Assembly (NCBI RefSeq): GCF_010747475.1
Contig: NZ_VSLZ01000002.1
Location: 372,001 to 436,000 of the forward strand
Direction of reading: 5' to 3'
From: Halorussus sp. MSC15.2
GTDB taxonomy: Archaea; Halobacteriota; Halobacteria; Halobacteriales; Haladaptataceae
Length of the DNA stretch: 64,000 bases
Part shown: piece by piece, positions 17,401-25,144 of the stretch
Position numbering within the stretch: the first letter of the stretch is position 1
Layout: each line of letters starts with the position of its first letter
Translations under genes and position numbers: made by a program
The notes under the pieces: model-generated
Databases searched by the model: none
Seen by the model: the letters and a program-made list of their open reading frames with translations, nothing else
What the model was told of the DNA's origin: nothing

Positions 17401-19150
17401 CGTTGACGCCCGACTCGGACGCGGTGATGACGGTCGTCCCGGAGACGTTGTCCTCGTAGACCTGCGACTGGCCGTAGCCGGACGGTCCGTAGAACCCGAC
17501 CGAGATGCCGACCCGCTCGAAGGTGCCGTTCACCCTGATGGCCGAACCGTTGATGTACGTGATGTCGCCGTCCACGGGACCGACAATCGTCGAACCGTTC
17601 TGGCCCGACGCGGCGTCGTCGCCGTCGGAGTCGGCGGCCTTCAGGAGCGTCGCGGTGTAGGTGCCGTTGGACGCGACGGTCACGTTGCCGTCGTAGAAGT
17701 CAGGGTCGCCGCCGTCGCTCACGTTGAAGTCGCCCTCCGTCAGCGTGGCGACTCGATTACCGCCCTCGTCGGTGACGCCGACCTCGATGTCGCTTATCGA
17801 CGGGGACCCCCAGAAGTAGACGCGGACCGTCTTCTGCTCGGAGTTCGTCACCTCGAAGCCCGACACGCTCGGCGAGGTGTCGCCGCCGTCGTTCTTTACC
17901 GCTTCTATCGTGAACTCGCGAGAGTCGGTCTCGCCGTCGGACTCGGTCCACGTGACCGTCACGTTGTGTTCGCCCGCTTCAGCGTAGCTATGCGTGACGG
18001 TGCTGCCGGATTTAGTCGTGGAACCGAACTCCCACGTGTAGCCCTCGACCTTGCTCTCGTCGGTCGCGTTGGCCGAGACCTCGAACGTCTCGCTGACGTT
18101 GACAGTCTTCGGGTGGGTCACGGTCACGACCGGACCGCCGGAGTCGGCCTCCTCGACCCGAACCGTGACGTTCGCGGAGTCGGCGTTCCCCGCGCCGTCC
18201 TCGACCGTCACGGAAGCGGTGTGGTTTCCGGTGGTCGTATACGTGTGGTTCACCGCCGCGTCGCCGGTGGTCCGGTCGGTCTCGCCGTCACCGTCGAAGT
18301 CCCAGCGGTACTCGGCGATGCCGGAGCCACCGTCGTCGGTGGAGTTGCTCGCGTCGAGCGTGACCGCTTCGTCGTTAGCGACCGGGTTCGGCGACGCCGA
18401 GAGCGCGGCGTCCGGACTGGTGGTGTCGGGGCAACTCCCCTTCCGTACCGTCAGGTTCTGCTGCATGTCGAGCGAGACGTTCTCGCCGCCGGCGTCGAGG
18501 AGTCGCCACGCGTCGGTGCGGTTGGCGCTGTCACCGGAGTAGTCCCACGTACCCCAGTGGTCGGCCGCGTCGTTGAACTGCGGGTCGATAGTGACGCCCT
18601 CGCCGATGCCGGTGAAGGCACCGCCGTCGGTCCGGTGGGACGCCCACATCCAGTCAACCTCGTGGGTCGGCCCGTCGGTGTCCCAGTTGTCGTCCTGCGG
18701 GTCGCCCTGCTGGTCGGTGTAGTTGTCGTCGCGGACCTCCCACGTCGCGCCGCCCATGTTCGAGAGCGTGAACGTGATGGTGCTGGCGTTCGGTCCGTTC
18801 TGCTCGTTCTGGTCGAGTTTGTCGTGGAGCAGGACCACGCTGTACCCGTCGGACCCGTGGTAGAAGAACAGGTTACTCACTTGGTTCTTCTGGAGGTGTT
18901 TCGTCCCGTGCGAGGAGTACGTGTACACGGACGGGTCGGTGTTGTTCGGTTTCCGGTAGTCGTAGAACTCCTCGACGGTCTTGTCGCCGTTGCCGTAGGC
19001 CGCGACGTCGTAACACTGTCCGGCCTGCGTGACGTGGAACGACGTCTGCGAGGTGGCTGCCGTCGCGGACGCCGCGCCGACGCCGACAGTCGAGAACGTC
19101 GAGACGACGAGCAGGAGGGTCAACAGGACGCTACGAGCGCGTTGGCTCAC
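14429..19150 (-). CDS. Giant PKD-repeat surface protein with PGF-CTERM tail (1573 aa)
   Basis: An exported surface protein. Signal peptide at residues 1-32; N-terminal domain at 37-240 homologous to that of the protein at 10228-13500 (QCYDV, FYDYR, YTYSS, LFFYHGSDGYSVVLLHD). PKD-type domains lie near 243-332, 336-417, 720-802, 996-1085, 1090-1180 and 1182-1263. Two related modules of about 180 residues (528-708 and 807-985) each end in VTFGY-NPNDEA and HTFT-TW-P; they match nothing I know. An Asp/Gly-rich linker (1265-1300), a CARDB-like repeat and a Ser/Thr stalk lead to PGFGVGVSLVALLAAALVAL and basic residues, a textbook PGF-CTERM. The GTG start is 6 nt from a perfect Shine-Dalgarno (GGAGGTGA), so the mRNA has a leader. 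Confidence 0.88.
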   Translation of the reverse strand: MSQRARSVLLTLLLVVSTFSTVGVGAASATAATSQTSFHVTQAGQCYDVAAYGNGDKTVEEFYDYRKPNNTDPSVYTYSSHGTKHLQKNQVSNLFFYHGSDGYSVVLLHDKLDQNEQNGPNASTITFTLSNMGGATWEVRDDNYTDQQGDPQDDNWDTDGPTHEVDWMWASHRTDGGAFTGIGEGVTIDPQFNDAADHWGTWDYSGDSANRTDAWRLLDAGGENVSLDMQQNLTVRKGSCPDTTSPDAALSASPNPVANDEAVTLDASNSTDDGGSGIAEYRWDFDGDGETDRTTGDAAVNHTYTTTGNHTASVTVEDGAGNADSANVTVRVEEADSGGPVVTVTHPKTVNVSETFEVSANATDESKVEGYTWEFGSTTKSGSTVTHSYAEAGEHNVTVTWTESDGETDSREFTIEAVKNDGGDTSPSVSGFEVTNSEQKTVRVYFWGSPSISDIEVGVTDEGGNRVATLTEGDFNVSDGGDPDFYDGNVTVASNGTYTATLLKAADSDGDDAASGQNGSTIVGPVDGDITYINGSAIRVNGTFERVGISVGFYGPSGYGQSQVYEDNVSGTTVITASESGVNGSMINVATADKDFDDAETELRKENPRLDYYAELIEPRPVNVSVENVAAVGNGTYEVTFGYHNPNDEALFMDSTLSGNVSGDAPQEVASGDHTFTVTWTPDSDGERATWTLNRSNFDQSDVSAQTKTAGELNGSDGGDTGPTAAISGPDSASVNVTAAFDAGNSTDDSGVVNYTWTFDGSETKHGEQVEYQFAQSGKHTVALTVEDAAGNTDTATKTVSVPDPVEFINATAFRVNGDYGTVWVDSAYYTSSGPGESNYPLGSVNGSKVFRVTDEGQWGPVVVDVALYEGNMSEPAVVTEENPDFEAQYDAARPDRPNTFVENATKVDDGAYKVTFGYVNPNDEAMRAGGSEFAAGNTATEPPVEFETGRHTFTATWNPASNDSNLVWETDFSNFGLGTQTATSPTPDQITDGEMPPTARLTADPTAVAPGETVSFDAAESSDDSNVTAYEWDFDGDGTTDLTTDEATVDHAFSAAGTYHVTVTVVDESGQSDTATESVVVRERSTDDAPTARLTAPDTGKMSLLFYPLDASASTDDEGIESYRWDIDGDGEVEWYDDNTTSFKPYIHLDGPGTYQATVIVEDTSGQTDTATVTYTVEKVVPNATVSASAETVSVGENVTFTATDPNQHFEHLRHFAWKSGPERATTWTTSFDEPGQHTVELVLRTRAGAENVVTETVTVTAADDGNDGSDDGNDGDDGQGGYDGGDNTDSRTGGIGPADPEDSNDESDSTVSAPLRDADGRVGTVVVSSSGPNADPAVRVTDSAPEGIAAPTVEDAGFVPLSYANVSGAEQVTVTVSKARLNATGAGPNAVSLFRYENGTWATVETVQRNATADAYEFRANVSDGTYAVGVGQPVTSVADASVGSQRVEPGDSVRVSATVENTGRADGTHRVELTVDGEVVATKTVSVEADGATDVAFSHAFDAAGVYEVGVGDETAEITVKSVETTTSDSGGESTTESETTDNSSSVPGFGVGVSLVALLAAALVALRRS

Positions 19151-19156
19151 GACGAC

Positions 19157-19164
19157 TCACCTCC
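19157..19164 (-). promoter_or_regulatory. Strong Shine-Dalgarno site deciding a GTG start
   Basis: GGAGGTGA on the minus strand is fully complementary to the 16S 3' end and ends 6 nt before the GTG at 19150. It supports that start and a leadered mRNA, in contrast to the leaderless pattern of most genes here. Confidence 0.7.
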
Positions 19165-19391
19165 GGGGCGTAGGCCACTGTCGCGTATCCGATACGTTTC
19201 GGTTGGCTTATCGATGCTAGCGTGAGCGTATCGCCACGTCGGCGGCGTTTCGCGGCGTCTTCTTCGGGTTTTCGAATCGGGCATTCGTGTAGATTTTCGG
19301 GGGTAGTTTCGGGATTCCGGTGCGTTCTGGCCATCGTAACTGCGAAGTCGTTCGTCAGCGCATCGTTACCCCAAGCTTCCGCCAGAATGAC

Positions 19392-19401
19392 CCTTTGTTA
19401 T
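19392..19401 (-). promoter_or_regulatory. ATAACAAAGG motif upstream of giant PKD gene
   Basis: Second copy of the exact 10-mer, about 240 nt before the GTG start. See also 13610-13619 and 36800-36809. Confidence 0.4.
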
Positions 19402-19537
19402 CCCTCAGCTGTAGAATCGGAAGCAAGCGCCTGAGGAAGAGGAAATCGGCGTCTACTCGAAAACGAAGCTGCGTTTGGTCGGGTATACCCTTCGGTTAAC
19501 GCGGCCTGTACGTCGTCGCCGACCCGATAAACAGTCC

Positions 19538-20452
19538 CTACGCTCCGCTCGGTCGGGCGCGCGCGGTGACGTAGATGCCCGCGAGGACGACTGCACCGCC
19601 GGTCACGGTGAACACGTCGGGCGCTTCGCTGAGGAGGACGAGCGCGAGCAGGGTCGAACCGACGGGTTCTCCGAGCAGGGTGACGCTCACGACGCTCGAC
19701 TCGACGTACTTCAGCGCCCAGTTGATGACCGTGTGGCCGAAGATGCCCGGCCCGACGGCCATGGCGAGAAACAGCAGCCACTCCTCGGGCGGGTACGCGG
19801 TCGGCGCGACGGTGACTCCCTCGGCCAGTGCGACCGCGAGCAGCGCGACCGCACAGACCGAATAGACCACGGTGACGTACGGGACGAGCGCGACGCGCTG
19901 TCGAAGCGACCGCCCGGCGAGCACGTACCCGGCGGCCATGACCGCGCCGACGAGCGCCAGCGCGTCGCCGTAGAGGGGGCGCGCCCCGGCGAGCGCGGCC
20001 CCCGACAGCAGGCCGCCCAGCGACATGAACGCGACGCCCGCCACGGAGACGACGATACCGGCGACCATCCGGCGGTTGATGGTCTCGTCGAGCAGGAGCG
20101 CCGCGCCCAGCGCGACGAACAGCGGTTGGGACTGGACGAGCGTCACGCTGGCGGCGACGGTGGTCCATTCCAGACTCTCGAACCACGCCGCGAAGTGGGC
20201 CGCGAGCGCCACGCCGGTCACGACGGCCACGAGCGCGTCACTGACCGACAGTGCGCGGAGGTCGTCGCGGTAGTGCGTGACGGTGAACGGCGCGAGCAGG
20301 AGCGTGGTGAACACCACGCGGTAGAGCGCCTTGACGACGCTGGGCGCGTCGCTGAACCGGACGAGGATGGCGCTGGTGCTAATCGCGACCACGGAGACCG
20401 CGAGCGCGGCCATCGGAGGCGTTCGCTCTTCGAGCGTCGCCAACCACGTCAT
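19538..20452 (-). CDS. EamA/DMT family transporter
   Basis: A 304-residue protein with ten predicted hydrophobic segments in two repeated halves, typical of EamA drug/metabolite transporters. Family-type sequence is visible in SDAPSVVKALYRVVFTT, LEWTTVAASVTLVQSQPLFVAL and, in the second half, YVESSVVSVTLLGEPVGSTLLALVLL. Substrate unknown. It is divergent from a second EamA gene at 20521, with a 68-bp shared upstream region; the two proteins are only distantly alike. Confidence 0.88.
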   Translation of the reverse strand: MTWLATLEERTPPMAALAVSVVAISTSAILVRFSDAPSVVKALYRVVFTTLLLAPFTVTHYRDDLRALSVSDALVAVVTGVALAAHFAAWFESLEWTTVAASVTLVQSQPLFVALGAALLLDETINRRMVAGIVVSVAGVAFMSLGGLLSGAALAGARPLYGDALALVGAVMAAGYVLAGRSLRQRVALVPYVTVVYSVCAVALLAVALAEGVTVAPTAYPPEEWLLFLAMAVGPGIFGHTVINWALKYVESSVVSVTLLGEPVGSTLLALVLLSEAPDVFTVTGGAVVLAGIYVTARARPSGA

Positions 20453-20520
20453 CGTGAGCGACGTTACGCGACGGACGCTTATGCGAATCGGTTTTGTGCC
20501 GGTGTCTCCGAAGCCACCGT

Positions 20521-21381
20521 ATGGACCGGGTCGGAACCGGGCTAGTGCTGGTCTCGGCGGCCGGATTCGCCACGCTCGGCGTCTTCGGCGAGTTAGCGGC
20601 GGCCGCGGGGCTGTCGATTCCGACCGTGTTGACCTTCCGGTTCCTGCTCGCGACGCTGGTGGTGTGGCTCTTGCTGGGCGCTCGCGGTGAACTGCGCCCG
20701 CTTCGCGGTCGGCCGCTGGCGGTCGGCGTCCTGCTCGGCGGAGTCGGCTACGCGGCTATGAGCGGGCTGTTCTTCTGGGGATTGACGTTCATGACCGCCG
20801 GACTAGTCGGCATCGTCCTCTATACATACCCGGTCTTCGTCGTCGGCGCGGCGGCGGTGGGTCTGGACGAACCGGTAACTCGGCGGACGGTAACTGCGCT
20901 CGTCGCCGCCCTCGCGGGCGTGGCGCTCGTGACCGGAGCGGACCCCGCCGGGGCGGACCCGCGCGGCGTCGCGGTGGTGCTCGCGGCCGCGCTGGTGTAC
21001 GCGGGCTACATCACCGCGAGTCGGTCGGCGCTGGCGACGGTGGACCCGCAGGTCCTCACGGCCCACGTTCTCCCCGCGGCCGCGATATCGTACCTCGCGT
21101 TCGGCACTGCGACCGGCCGCCTCGCGGTCCCGGCGACCGGATACGAGTGGGCGCTGGTCGTCGCCATCGCCGTCGTCGCCACTGCGGTTCCCATCTTCGC
21201 GTTCTTCGCCGGACTCCGGCGAATCGGCGCGAGCGAGGCCAGCATCGTCAGTACCGCCGAGCCGGTGCTGACGCTGTTGCTCGGCGCGGCGGTGTTGGGC
21301 GAACCGATTACGCCCGCGACGGTGGTGGGGGGTGCGCTCGTCCTCGGTGGCGTCCTGCTGGTGCAGACCGGCGCGGAGTGA
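20521..21381 (+). CDS. EamA/DMT family transporter
   Basis: A 286-residue protein with ten hydrophobic segments. It starts MDRVGTGLVLVSAAGFATLG and carries EamA repeats (SIPTVLTFRFLLATLVVW; LTFMTAGLVGIVLYTYPVFV; RRIGASEASIVSTAEPVLT; ITPATVVGGALVLGGVLLV). The ATG at 20521 begins right at the first membrane segment and is preferred to codons further upstream. Export or uptake of small metabolites is likely; the substrate is unknown. Divergent from the EamA gene at 19538-20452. Confidence 0.88.
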   Translation: MDRVGTGLVLVSAAGFATLGVFGELAAAAGLSIPTVLTFRFLLATLVVWLLLGARGELRPLRGRPLAVGVLLGGVGYAAMSGLFFWGLTFMTAGLVGIVLYTYPVFVVGAAAVGLDEPVTRRTVTALVAALAGVALVTGADPAGADPRGVAVVLAAALVYAGYITASRSALATVDPQVLTAHVLPAAAISYLAFGTATGRLAVPATGYEWALVVAIAVVATAVPIFAFFAGLRRIGASEASIVSTAEPVLTLLLGAAVLGEPITPATVVGGALVLGGVLLVQTGAE

Positions 21382-21693
21382 CGACTCTGGATGCACCATA
21401 GCTCAGCCCTCTCGGGGTAGTCGGACTGGCGGTCACAGGGGGCGGCTTCGCCGCCACCGCGAGGCGGTGACACCGCCGAGCGACGGTGCCGACTGACTCG
21501 CCGGCTATCTGTCTGGGACCGCGCGAGGCGTCCGGTCGGAGTTGGTCCCGGCTTCGCATTTCAACCTTCGTACCGCTTGAGCGCAGCGTCAGTCGTCCGT
21601 GGCAGTCGGGCCTGCCGTCGAGAGTGAGAACGTGCTTCGAGTGACGACCGAATCGTCCGAACGAGTTAAATCGCAATCACGCATATCGAAGCT
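21382..21693. other. Intergenic stretch with a three-way-junction structure
   Basis: 312 bases with no supported gene. It holds the folded element at 21428-21477. The sequence TTAAATCGCAATC at about 21665 may be the TATA region of the histidine kinase gene (ATG at 21694). Confidence 0.5.
21428..21477 (+). terminator. Compact branched stem-loop after transporter gene
   Basis: An outer stem GGCGGT (21428-21433) with ACCGCC (21472-21477) encloses two hairpins: GGCGGC-TTC-GCCGCC (21441-21455) and ACCGC-GAG-GCGGT (21456-21468). It lies 46 nt after the EamA stop codon. It could act as a transcription/processing end signal; no T-run follows. Confidence 0.45.
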
Positions 21694-22809
21694 ATGGCAG
21701 GGGGAAGCTGGCGTTCGGTGCTGGGGGGCAACCGGACCATCTCGGCGCTCGGGGGTCTGTACGTCGTGATAGCGACGGCTCGGGCGCTCTTCGTCTTGGC
21801 TCGACCAGCGTCGCTTCTCACCGCCCTCGTCGATTTCGCACTCGTCGGCGTTCCCGGTCTCGTTCTGCTCTACGGCGGTTATCGGCTACCGGAGACCGAT
21901 ATCGACCCGGACACGTATCCGCGTATCTTCGGCTGGTGTCTCGCCGGGTTCGGTGCCGTCCTCGTTCTCATCGAACTGCTCATGCTCGAACCGGGCGTCG
22001 TCGTCGCGTACCCGCGCTGGTCGCTCACGTTCGTCACCGCGCTCGGGAGCGCCGGTGGCTTCCTCGTGGGTGCGTACGACGCTCGCGCGTTGACTCGCAA
22101 GCGCCGACTGCAGGAGCAGCGTCGGCAACTCCAGCGACAGCGACAGGAACTACAGAAACGGAGCGACCAACTCCAGCGCCAGAACGAGCGCCTCGACAAC
22201 TTCGCGAACCTCCTCGCGCACGAGCTTCGCAGTCCGCTGGCAGTCGCCCAGATATACCTCCAGCAGACCGCCGAGGGCGACCGCACCGCCGCCGAGCAGG
22301 TCACGACGGCGCTCACCCGCATCGAGGAGATGGTCGAAATCATCCTCGTCATCGCCCGAGGGTCGGACGCGGATATCGACCGAGAGTCGGTGGCGCTCGC
22401 CGAGGTGGCCGAGGACGCGTGGACCGCCCTCGACGTTCCGAACGCGGACCTCGTCGTGGAGACCGACCACACGCTGGTGGTGAATCCCGTCCACCTCCGT
22501 CACCTTCTGGAGAATCTGTTCACGAACGCGGTCGAACACGCCGACGGGTGCGCCACCGTTCGCGTCGGGGGACTTCCCTCGGGATTCTACGTCGAGGACG
22601 ACGGACCCGGGATTCCCGAGTCCGAGCGCGAGCAGGTGTTCGAAGCGGGGTACACCACGGACGGTATCGGCTTCGGTCTGGTGTTCGTCGCCGAACTCGC
22701 CGACACGTACGGGTGGGAGTACGCGATTACGGACGGCCCGGACGGCGGCGCGCGGTTCGAGTTCACCGACGTCGACCTCGTCTCGACGAAGGAAGGCCAG
22801 CGACACTGA
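21694..22809 (+). CDS. Membrane-bound sensor histidine kinase
   Basis: A 371-residue protein: four hydrophobic segments (about 20-36, 41-62, 78-98, 108-128), an Arg/Gln-rich coiled coil (134-168), then a HisKA dimerisation helix with the phospho-acceptor His in LLAHELRSPLAVAQ (about residue 176). The HATPase domain has an N box (LLENLFTNAVEHA), a G1 box (VEDDGPGIP) and G-rich IGFGLVFVAELADTYGW. No response regulator is adjacent, so its partner is elsewhere. The membrane part has no known sensor domain, so the signal is unknown. A haloarchaeal-type orphan kinase. Confidence 0.9.
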   Translation: MAGGSWRSVLGGNRTISALGGLYVVIATARALFVLARPASLLTALVDFALVGVPGLVLLYGGYRLPETDIDPDTYPRIFGWCLAGFGAVLVLIELLMLEPGVVVAYPRWSLTFVTALGSAGGFLVGAYDARALTRKRRLQEQRRQLQRQRQELQKRSDQLQRQNERLDNFANLLAHELRSPLAVAQIYLQQTAEGDRTAAEQVTTALTRIEEMVEIILVIARGSDADIDRESVALAEVAEDAWTALDVPNADLVVETDHTLVVNPVHLRHLLENLFTNAVEHADGCATVRVGGLPSGFYVEDDGPGIPESEREQVFEAGYTTDGIGFGLVFVAELADTYGWEYAITDGPDGGARFEFTDVDLVSTKEGQRH

Positions 22810-22819
22810 GACCGGTCGC

Positions 22820-23800
22820 TCACACGTAACCTTCCTCGCGGAAGTACGCAACCAGAATCGCCGTCACCGCGAGCATCCCGAGCATGACCGCGGGGTAACC
22901 GTAGGTCCAACCGAGTTCCGGCATGTTGTAGGGACTGTCGGCGAAGTTCATCCCGTAGACGCCGACCACGAAGGTCAGCGGGAGGACGATGGTCGCCACG
23001 ACGGTCAGTTTCTTCATCACCTCGTTGGTCGAGAGCGAGAGGGTGTTGAGGTAGATGTCGCGGGCACCGTTGGCGAGGTCCCGGTACGTCTCGGTCAGGT
23101 CCACGAGTTGGACGAGGTGGTCGTACACGTCCCGGTAGTACTTCTCGGTGTCCTCCTGAATCTGGTCCGGGTCCCCCCGTGCGAGGTAGCCGGTGGCCTC
23201 GCGCGTGGGCCACAGCAGTTTCCGGAACGAGAGCAGTTCCCGCCGGACGTTGTTGATGGTCTCCAGCGTCTCGATGTCGGTCGAGGTCGTCACCTCGTCC
23301 TCGACGCGCTCTATCTGGTCCTCGATTTCGTCCAGCACGTCGAAGTAGGCGTCCACGATGCCGTCGATGGTCCGGTATGCAGTGAAGTCGGGACCGCGTC
23401 GCAGGATGCGACCTTCCTCGCGCACCACCATCTCCCAGATTCGTTCGACGGCGTCAACCGACTCCATCGACATCGTGACCAACCAGTCGTCACCGACGAA
23501 GAACCCGACCGACCGCTGGCGAATCTCCTCCTCGAACGAGGTCTCGCCCCGGCGCAGGGTAGCCGTCTTCAGCAGGACGAACACGTGGTCGTCGAACTCC
23601 TCGGTCTTCGGCCGGACGCCGTTGCGCACGTCCTCCACCGACAGCGAGTGGACGTCGAACACCGACGCGACCGCTGCCATCTCGTCGGCCGTCGCGTCGG
23701 ACGCTCTGACCCACGTAGTTCCGGTCGCGTCGCGGGCGTCCTGCAGGTCGGCGTAGGTCGTGGTCCCGTCGGTCGTGTAGACGGTCGCCTCGACGGTCAC
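22820..23800 (-). CDS. corA: CorA family magnesium/divalent metal transporter
   Basis: A 326-residue CorA protein: an alpha/beta cytoplasmic N-domain, long helices (EDQIERVEDEVTTSTDIETLETI), then the pore helix ending in the signature GMNF (YGMNFADSPYNMPELGW) and a second C-terminal membrane segment with a short basic tail. CorA pentamers move Mg2+ (sometimes Co2+ or Ni2+) down the gradient. The GTG start overlaps the stop of the 53-residue gene upstream (GTGA), so the two are translationally coupled. Confidence 0.93.
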   Translation of the reverse strand: MTVEATVYTTDGTTTYADLQDARDATGTTWVRASDATADEMAAVASVFDVHSLSVEDVRNGVRPKTEEFDDHVFVLLKTATLRRGETSFEEEIRQRSVGFFVGDDWLVTMSMESVDAVERIWEMVVREEGRILRRGPDFTAYRTIDGIVDAYFDVLDEIEDQIERVEDEVTTSTDIETLETINNVRRELLSFRKLLWPTREATGYLARGDPDQIQEDTEKYYRDVYDHLVQLVDLTETYRDLANGARDIYLNTLSLSTNEVMKKLTVVATIVLPLTFVVGVYGMNFADSPYNMPELGWTYGYPAVMLGMLAVTAILVAYFREEGYV

Positions 23801-23958
23801 GCCGAATCGCCCTCCCGTCCGATGGCAACCAGGGTGATGCCGACCATCACGCTCGTCACCGAGAAGGCCCGTCCCGGGTACTGCGCCGCGAGACCGACCA
23901 GATAGCCGACCAGTCCGGCGGCCGTGAACGCGACGCCAGCCACCAGCGTGGTATTCAT
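23797..23958 (-). CDS. Small two-segment membrane protein coupled to corA (53 aa)
   Basis: A short gene starting at ATG 23958 with the product MNTTLVAGVAFTAAGLVGYL... Two hydrophobic segments (about 4-24 and 31-46) are joined by an AQYPGRAFS turn, and the end is short and acidic (REGDSA). Its TGA overlaps the corA GTG by the GTGA arrangement typical of coupled genes. It could assist CorA assembly or gating, an inference from position only. No family recognised. Confidence 0.65.
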   Translation of the reverse strand: MNTTLVAGVAFTAAGLVGYLVGLAAQYPGRAFSVTSVMVGITLVAIGREGDSA

Positions 23959-24022
23959 AGGATTCAGTGAGACACCGGACCGAGAAAAGCGTTGTTAGAC
24001 GGTCCGCGCGAGGGGTCTCGCG

Positions 24023-24661
24023 TTACTCGCCGTGCTGGACGCCGCGCAGGAGTCGCGACACCGCGTCGCTCTGCCCGGGAAGTTTCTGGGGGTAGACAGC
24101 GAGCGCGACCACGAAGTCGCCCTCGTGTTTCACCTTCGTGACGTGGACGTAAGCGTCGAACTCGACGCCCGTGGCGGTCGTCACGGTGGCCTCGAACTTC
24201 GTCACCCTCGTCGATTTGCCGAGCATCGTCCGGTTCTGTGCGCCGACCTGTCGGACGTTGTTCACGCTCCGCAGTTGGGAAGTGAACTGCTGGGCCAACT
24301 GTCGGTTGTCGTACTTGTCCAGCGGGTTGAGCGACTTGCCGAGGACCTCGACCTGCGGACTGGAGAACGTGACGAAGACCGCGGCCTTCTGCTCGCCGAC
24401 GCCCGGGAGGCCGACCGTCTTGTGGTACTCCGAAATCCAGTTTGTCACTTCGACCTCCTTGCTCTGGCCCGCCGCCGAGACCGTTCGGGAGAGTTCCATC
24501 TTCTCGGTGCTGTTGTGCTCGTACCCCGTCTCTTCGAGGGCGGCGTCGCTGACCGTCGCCTCCGTCGCCGAGAACGTGACCGGTCCCGAGAGGACACCGG
24601 TACATCCGCTGGAGACGACGAGTACAGCGACCAGAACGCCAGCCACTACTCTGCGTGCCAT
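24023..24661 (-). CDS. Lipoprotein, DUF6517-like
   Basis: A 212-residue exported protein. The signal peptide ends in a lipobox (VVSSGCTGVLSG), so it is likely anchored by a lipid-modified cysteine. The mature part is a beta-rich domain (VTFSATEATVSDAALEETGY, EVTNWISEYHKTV, VFVTFSSPQVEVLGKSLNPL, EATVTTATGVEFDAYVHV) that resembles the haloarchaeal DUF6517 family. Function unknown. Transcribed in the same direction as corA but separated by 64 bases. Confidence 0.75.
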   Translation of the reverse strand: MARRVVAGVLVAVLVVSSGCTGVLSGPVTFSATEATVSDAALEETGYEHNSTEKMELSRTVSAAGQSKEVEVTNWISEYHKTVGLPGVGEQKAAVFVTFSSPQVEVLGKSLNPLDKYDNRQLAQQFTSQLRSVNNVRQVGAQNRTMLGKSTRVTKFEATVTTATGVEFDAYVHVTKVKHEGDFVVALAVYPQKLPGQSDAVSRLLRGVQHGE

Positions 24662-24859
24662 GTACTCGCCGAGTTGACGGGCAGGGGTTATGAACCTCGT
24701 GGCTTCCGGCAGGTCCTGTCAAGGGACTCGGGATACGTCTGGTTCGGGAACTGACACGCCCACCGTCGGCGTCCGGCGAGTCGTTCCGTCGGCGGTCTCC
24801 AAAAAGACTATAGCCCGTCCTCGAAAGACGGTGAACGAGACGTGATTGGGGGAGAACCA

Positions 24860-25105
24860 GTGAAAAACGGAGTGTCAGACGACCAAGATGTGTTCTTGCA
24901 GATGGCGAGCGAGTTCCCGGTTCGGACCGGTATCTACACGTTCGGGCTTCCGGTGTTCGCGCTACTGCAGTTGATAAACGGGTTCGTCCACGAGGGTTCG
25001 CTCGGCTACATCGGTCTGTTCGCCGTACTGATGGTCGCGTTCTCGGTGAAACTCACGCTGTATCAAATCGCGGTGTATCGTCGGCAAAAAGTCGCCAACT
25101 GGTAG
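24860..25105 (+). CDS. Small membrane protein, unknown function (81 aa)
   Basis: GTG at 24860 was chosen because GGGGGAG lies 5 nt upstream; a GTG at 24842 would add six residues. The product has two hydrophobic segments (about 22-38 and 44-66) after a short acidic start (KNGVSDDQDVFLQMASEF) and ends with a basic tail (YRRQKVANW). No family recognised. Confidence 0.65.
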   Translation: MKNGVSDDQDVFLQMASEFPVRTGIYTFGLPVFALLQLINGFVHEGSLGYIGLFAVLMVAFSVKLTLYQIAVYRRQKVANW

Positions 25106-25144
25106 CGCGGGACGAACGACGGTGTGAGCGTGATTCTACCTGCA

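Larger units (their letters stand above)
19151..19537. other. Leader/promoter region of the 1573-aa protein
   Basis: 387 bases without a supported gene. It contains the GGAGGTGA ribosome site (plus-strand TCACCTCC at 19157-19164) for the giant surface protein and the ATAACAAAGG motif at 19392-19401 on the same strand. If the motif is a TATA element, the transcript would carry a 5' leader of roughly 215 nt. Confidence 0.5.

Noticed and set aside
14645..19225. Very long plus-strand open frame (1526 codons) opposite the giant PKD gene
   Set aside because: Arg/Val/Asp shadow produced by G+C-rich codon bias; it has no start context or motif, while the minus strand has signal peptide, PKD motifs and PGF-CTERM.
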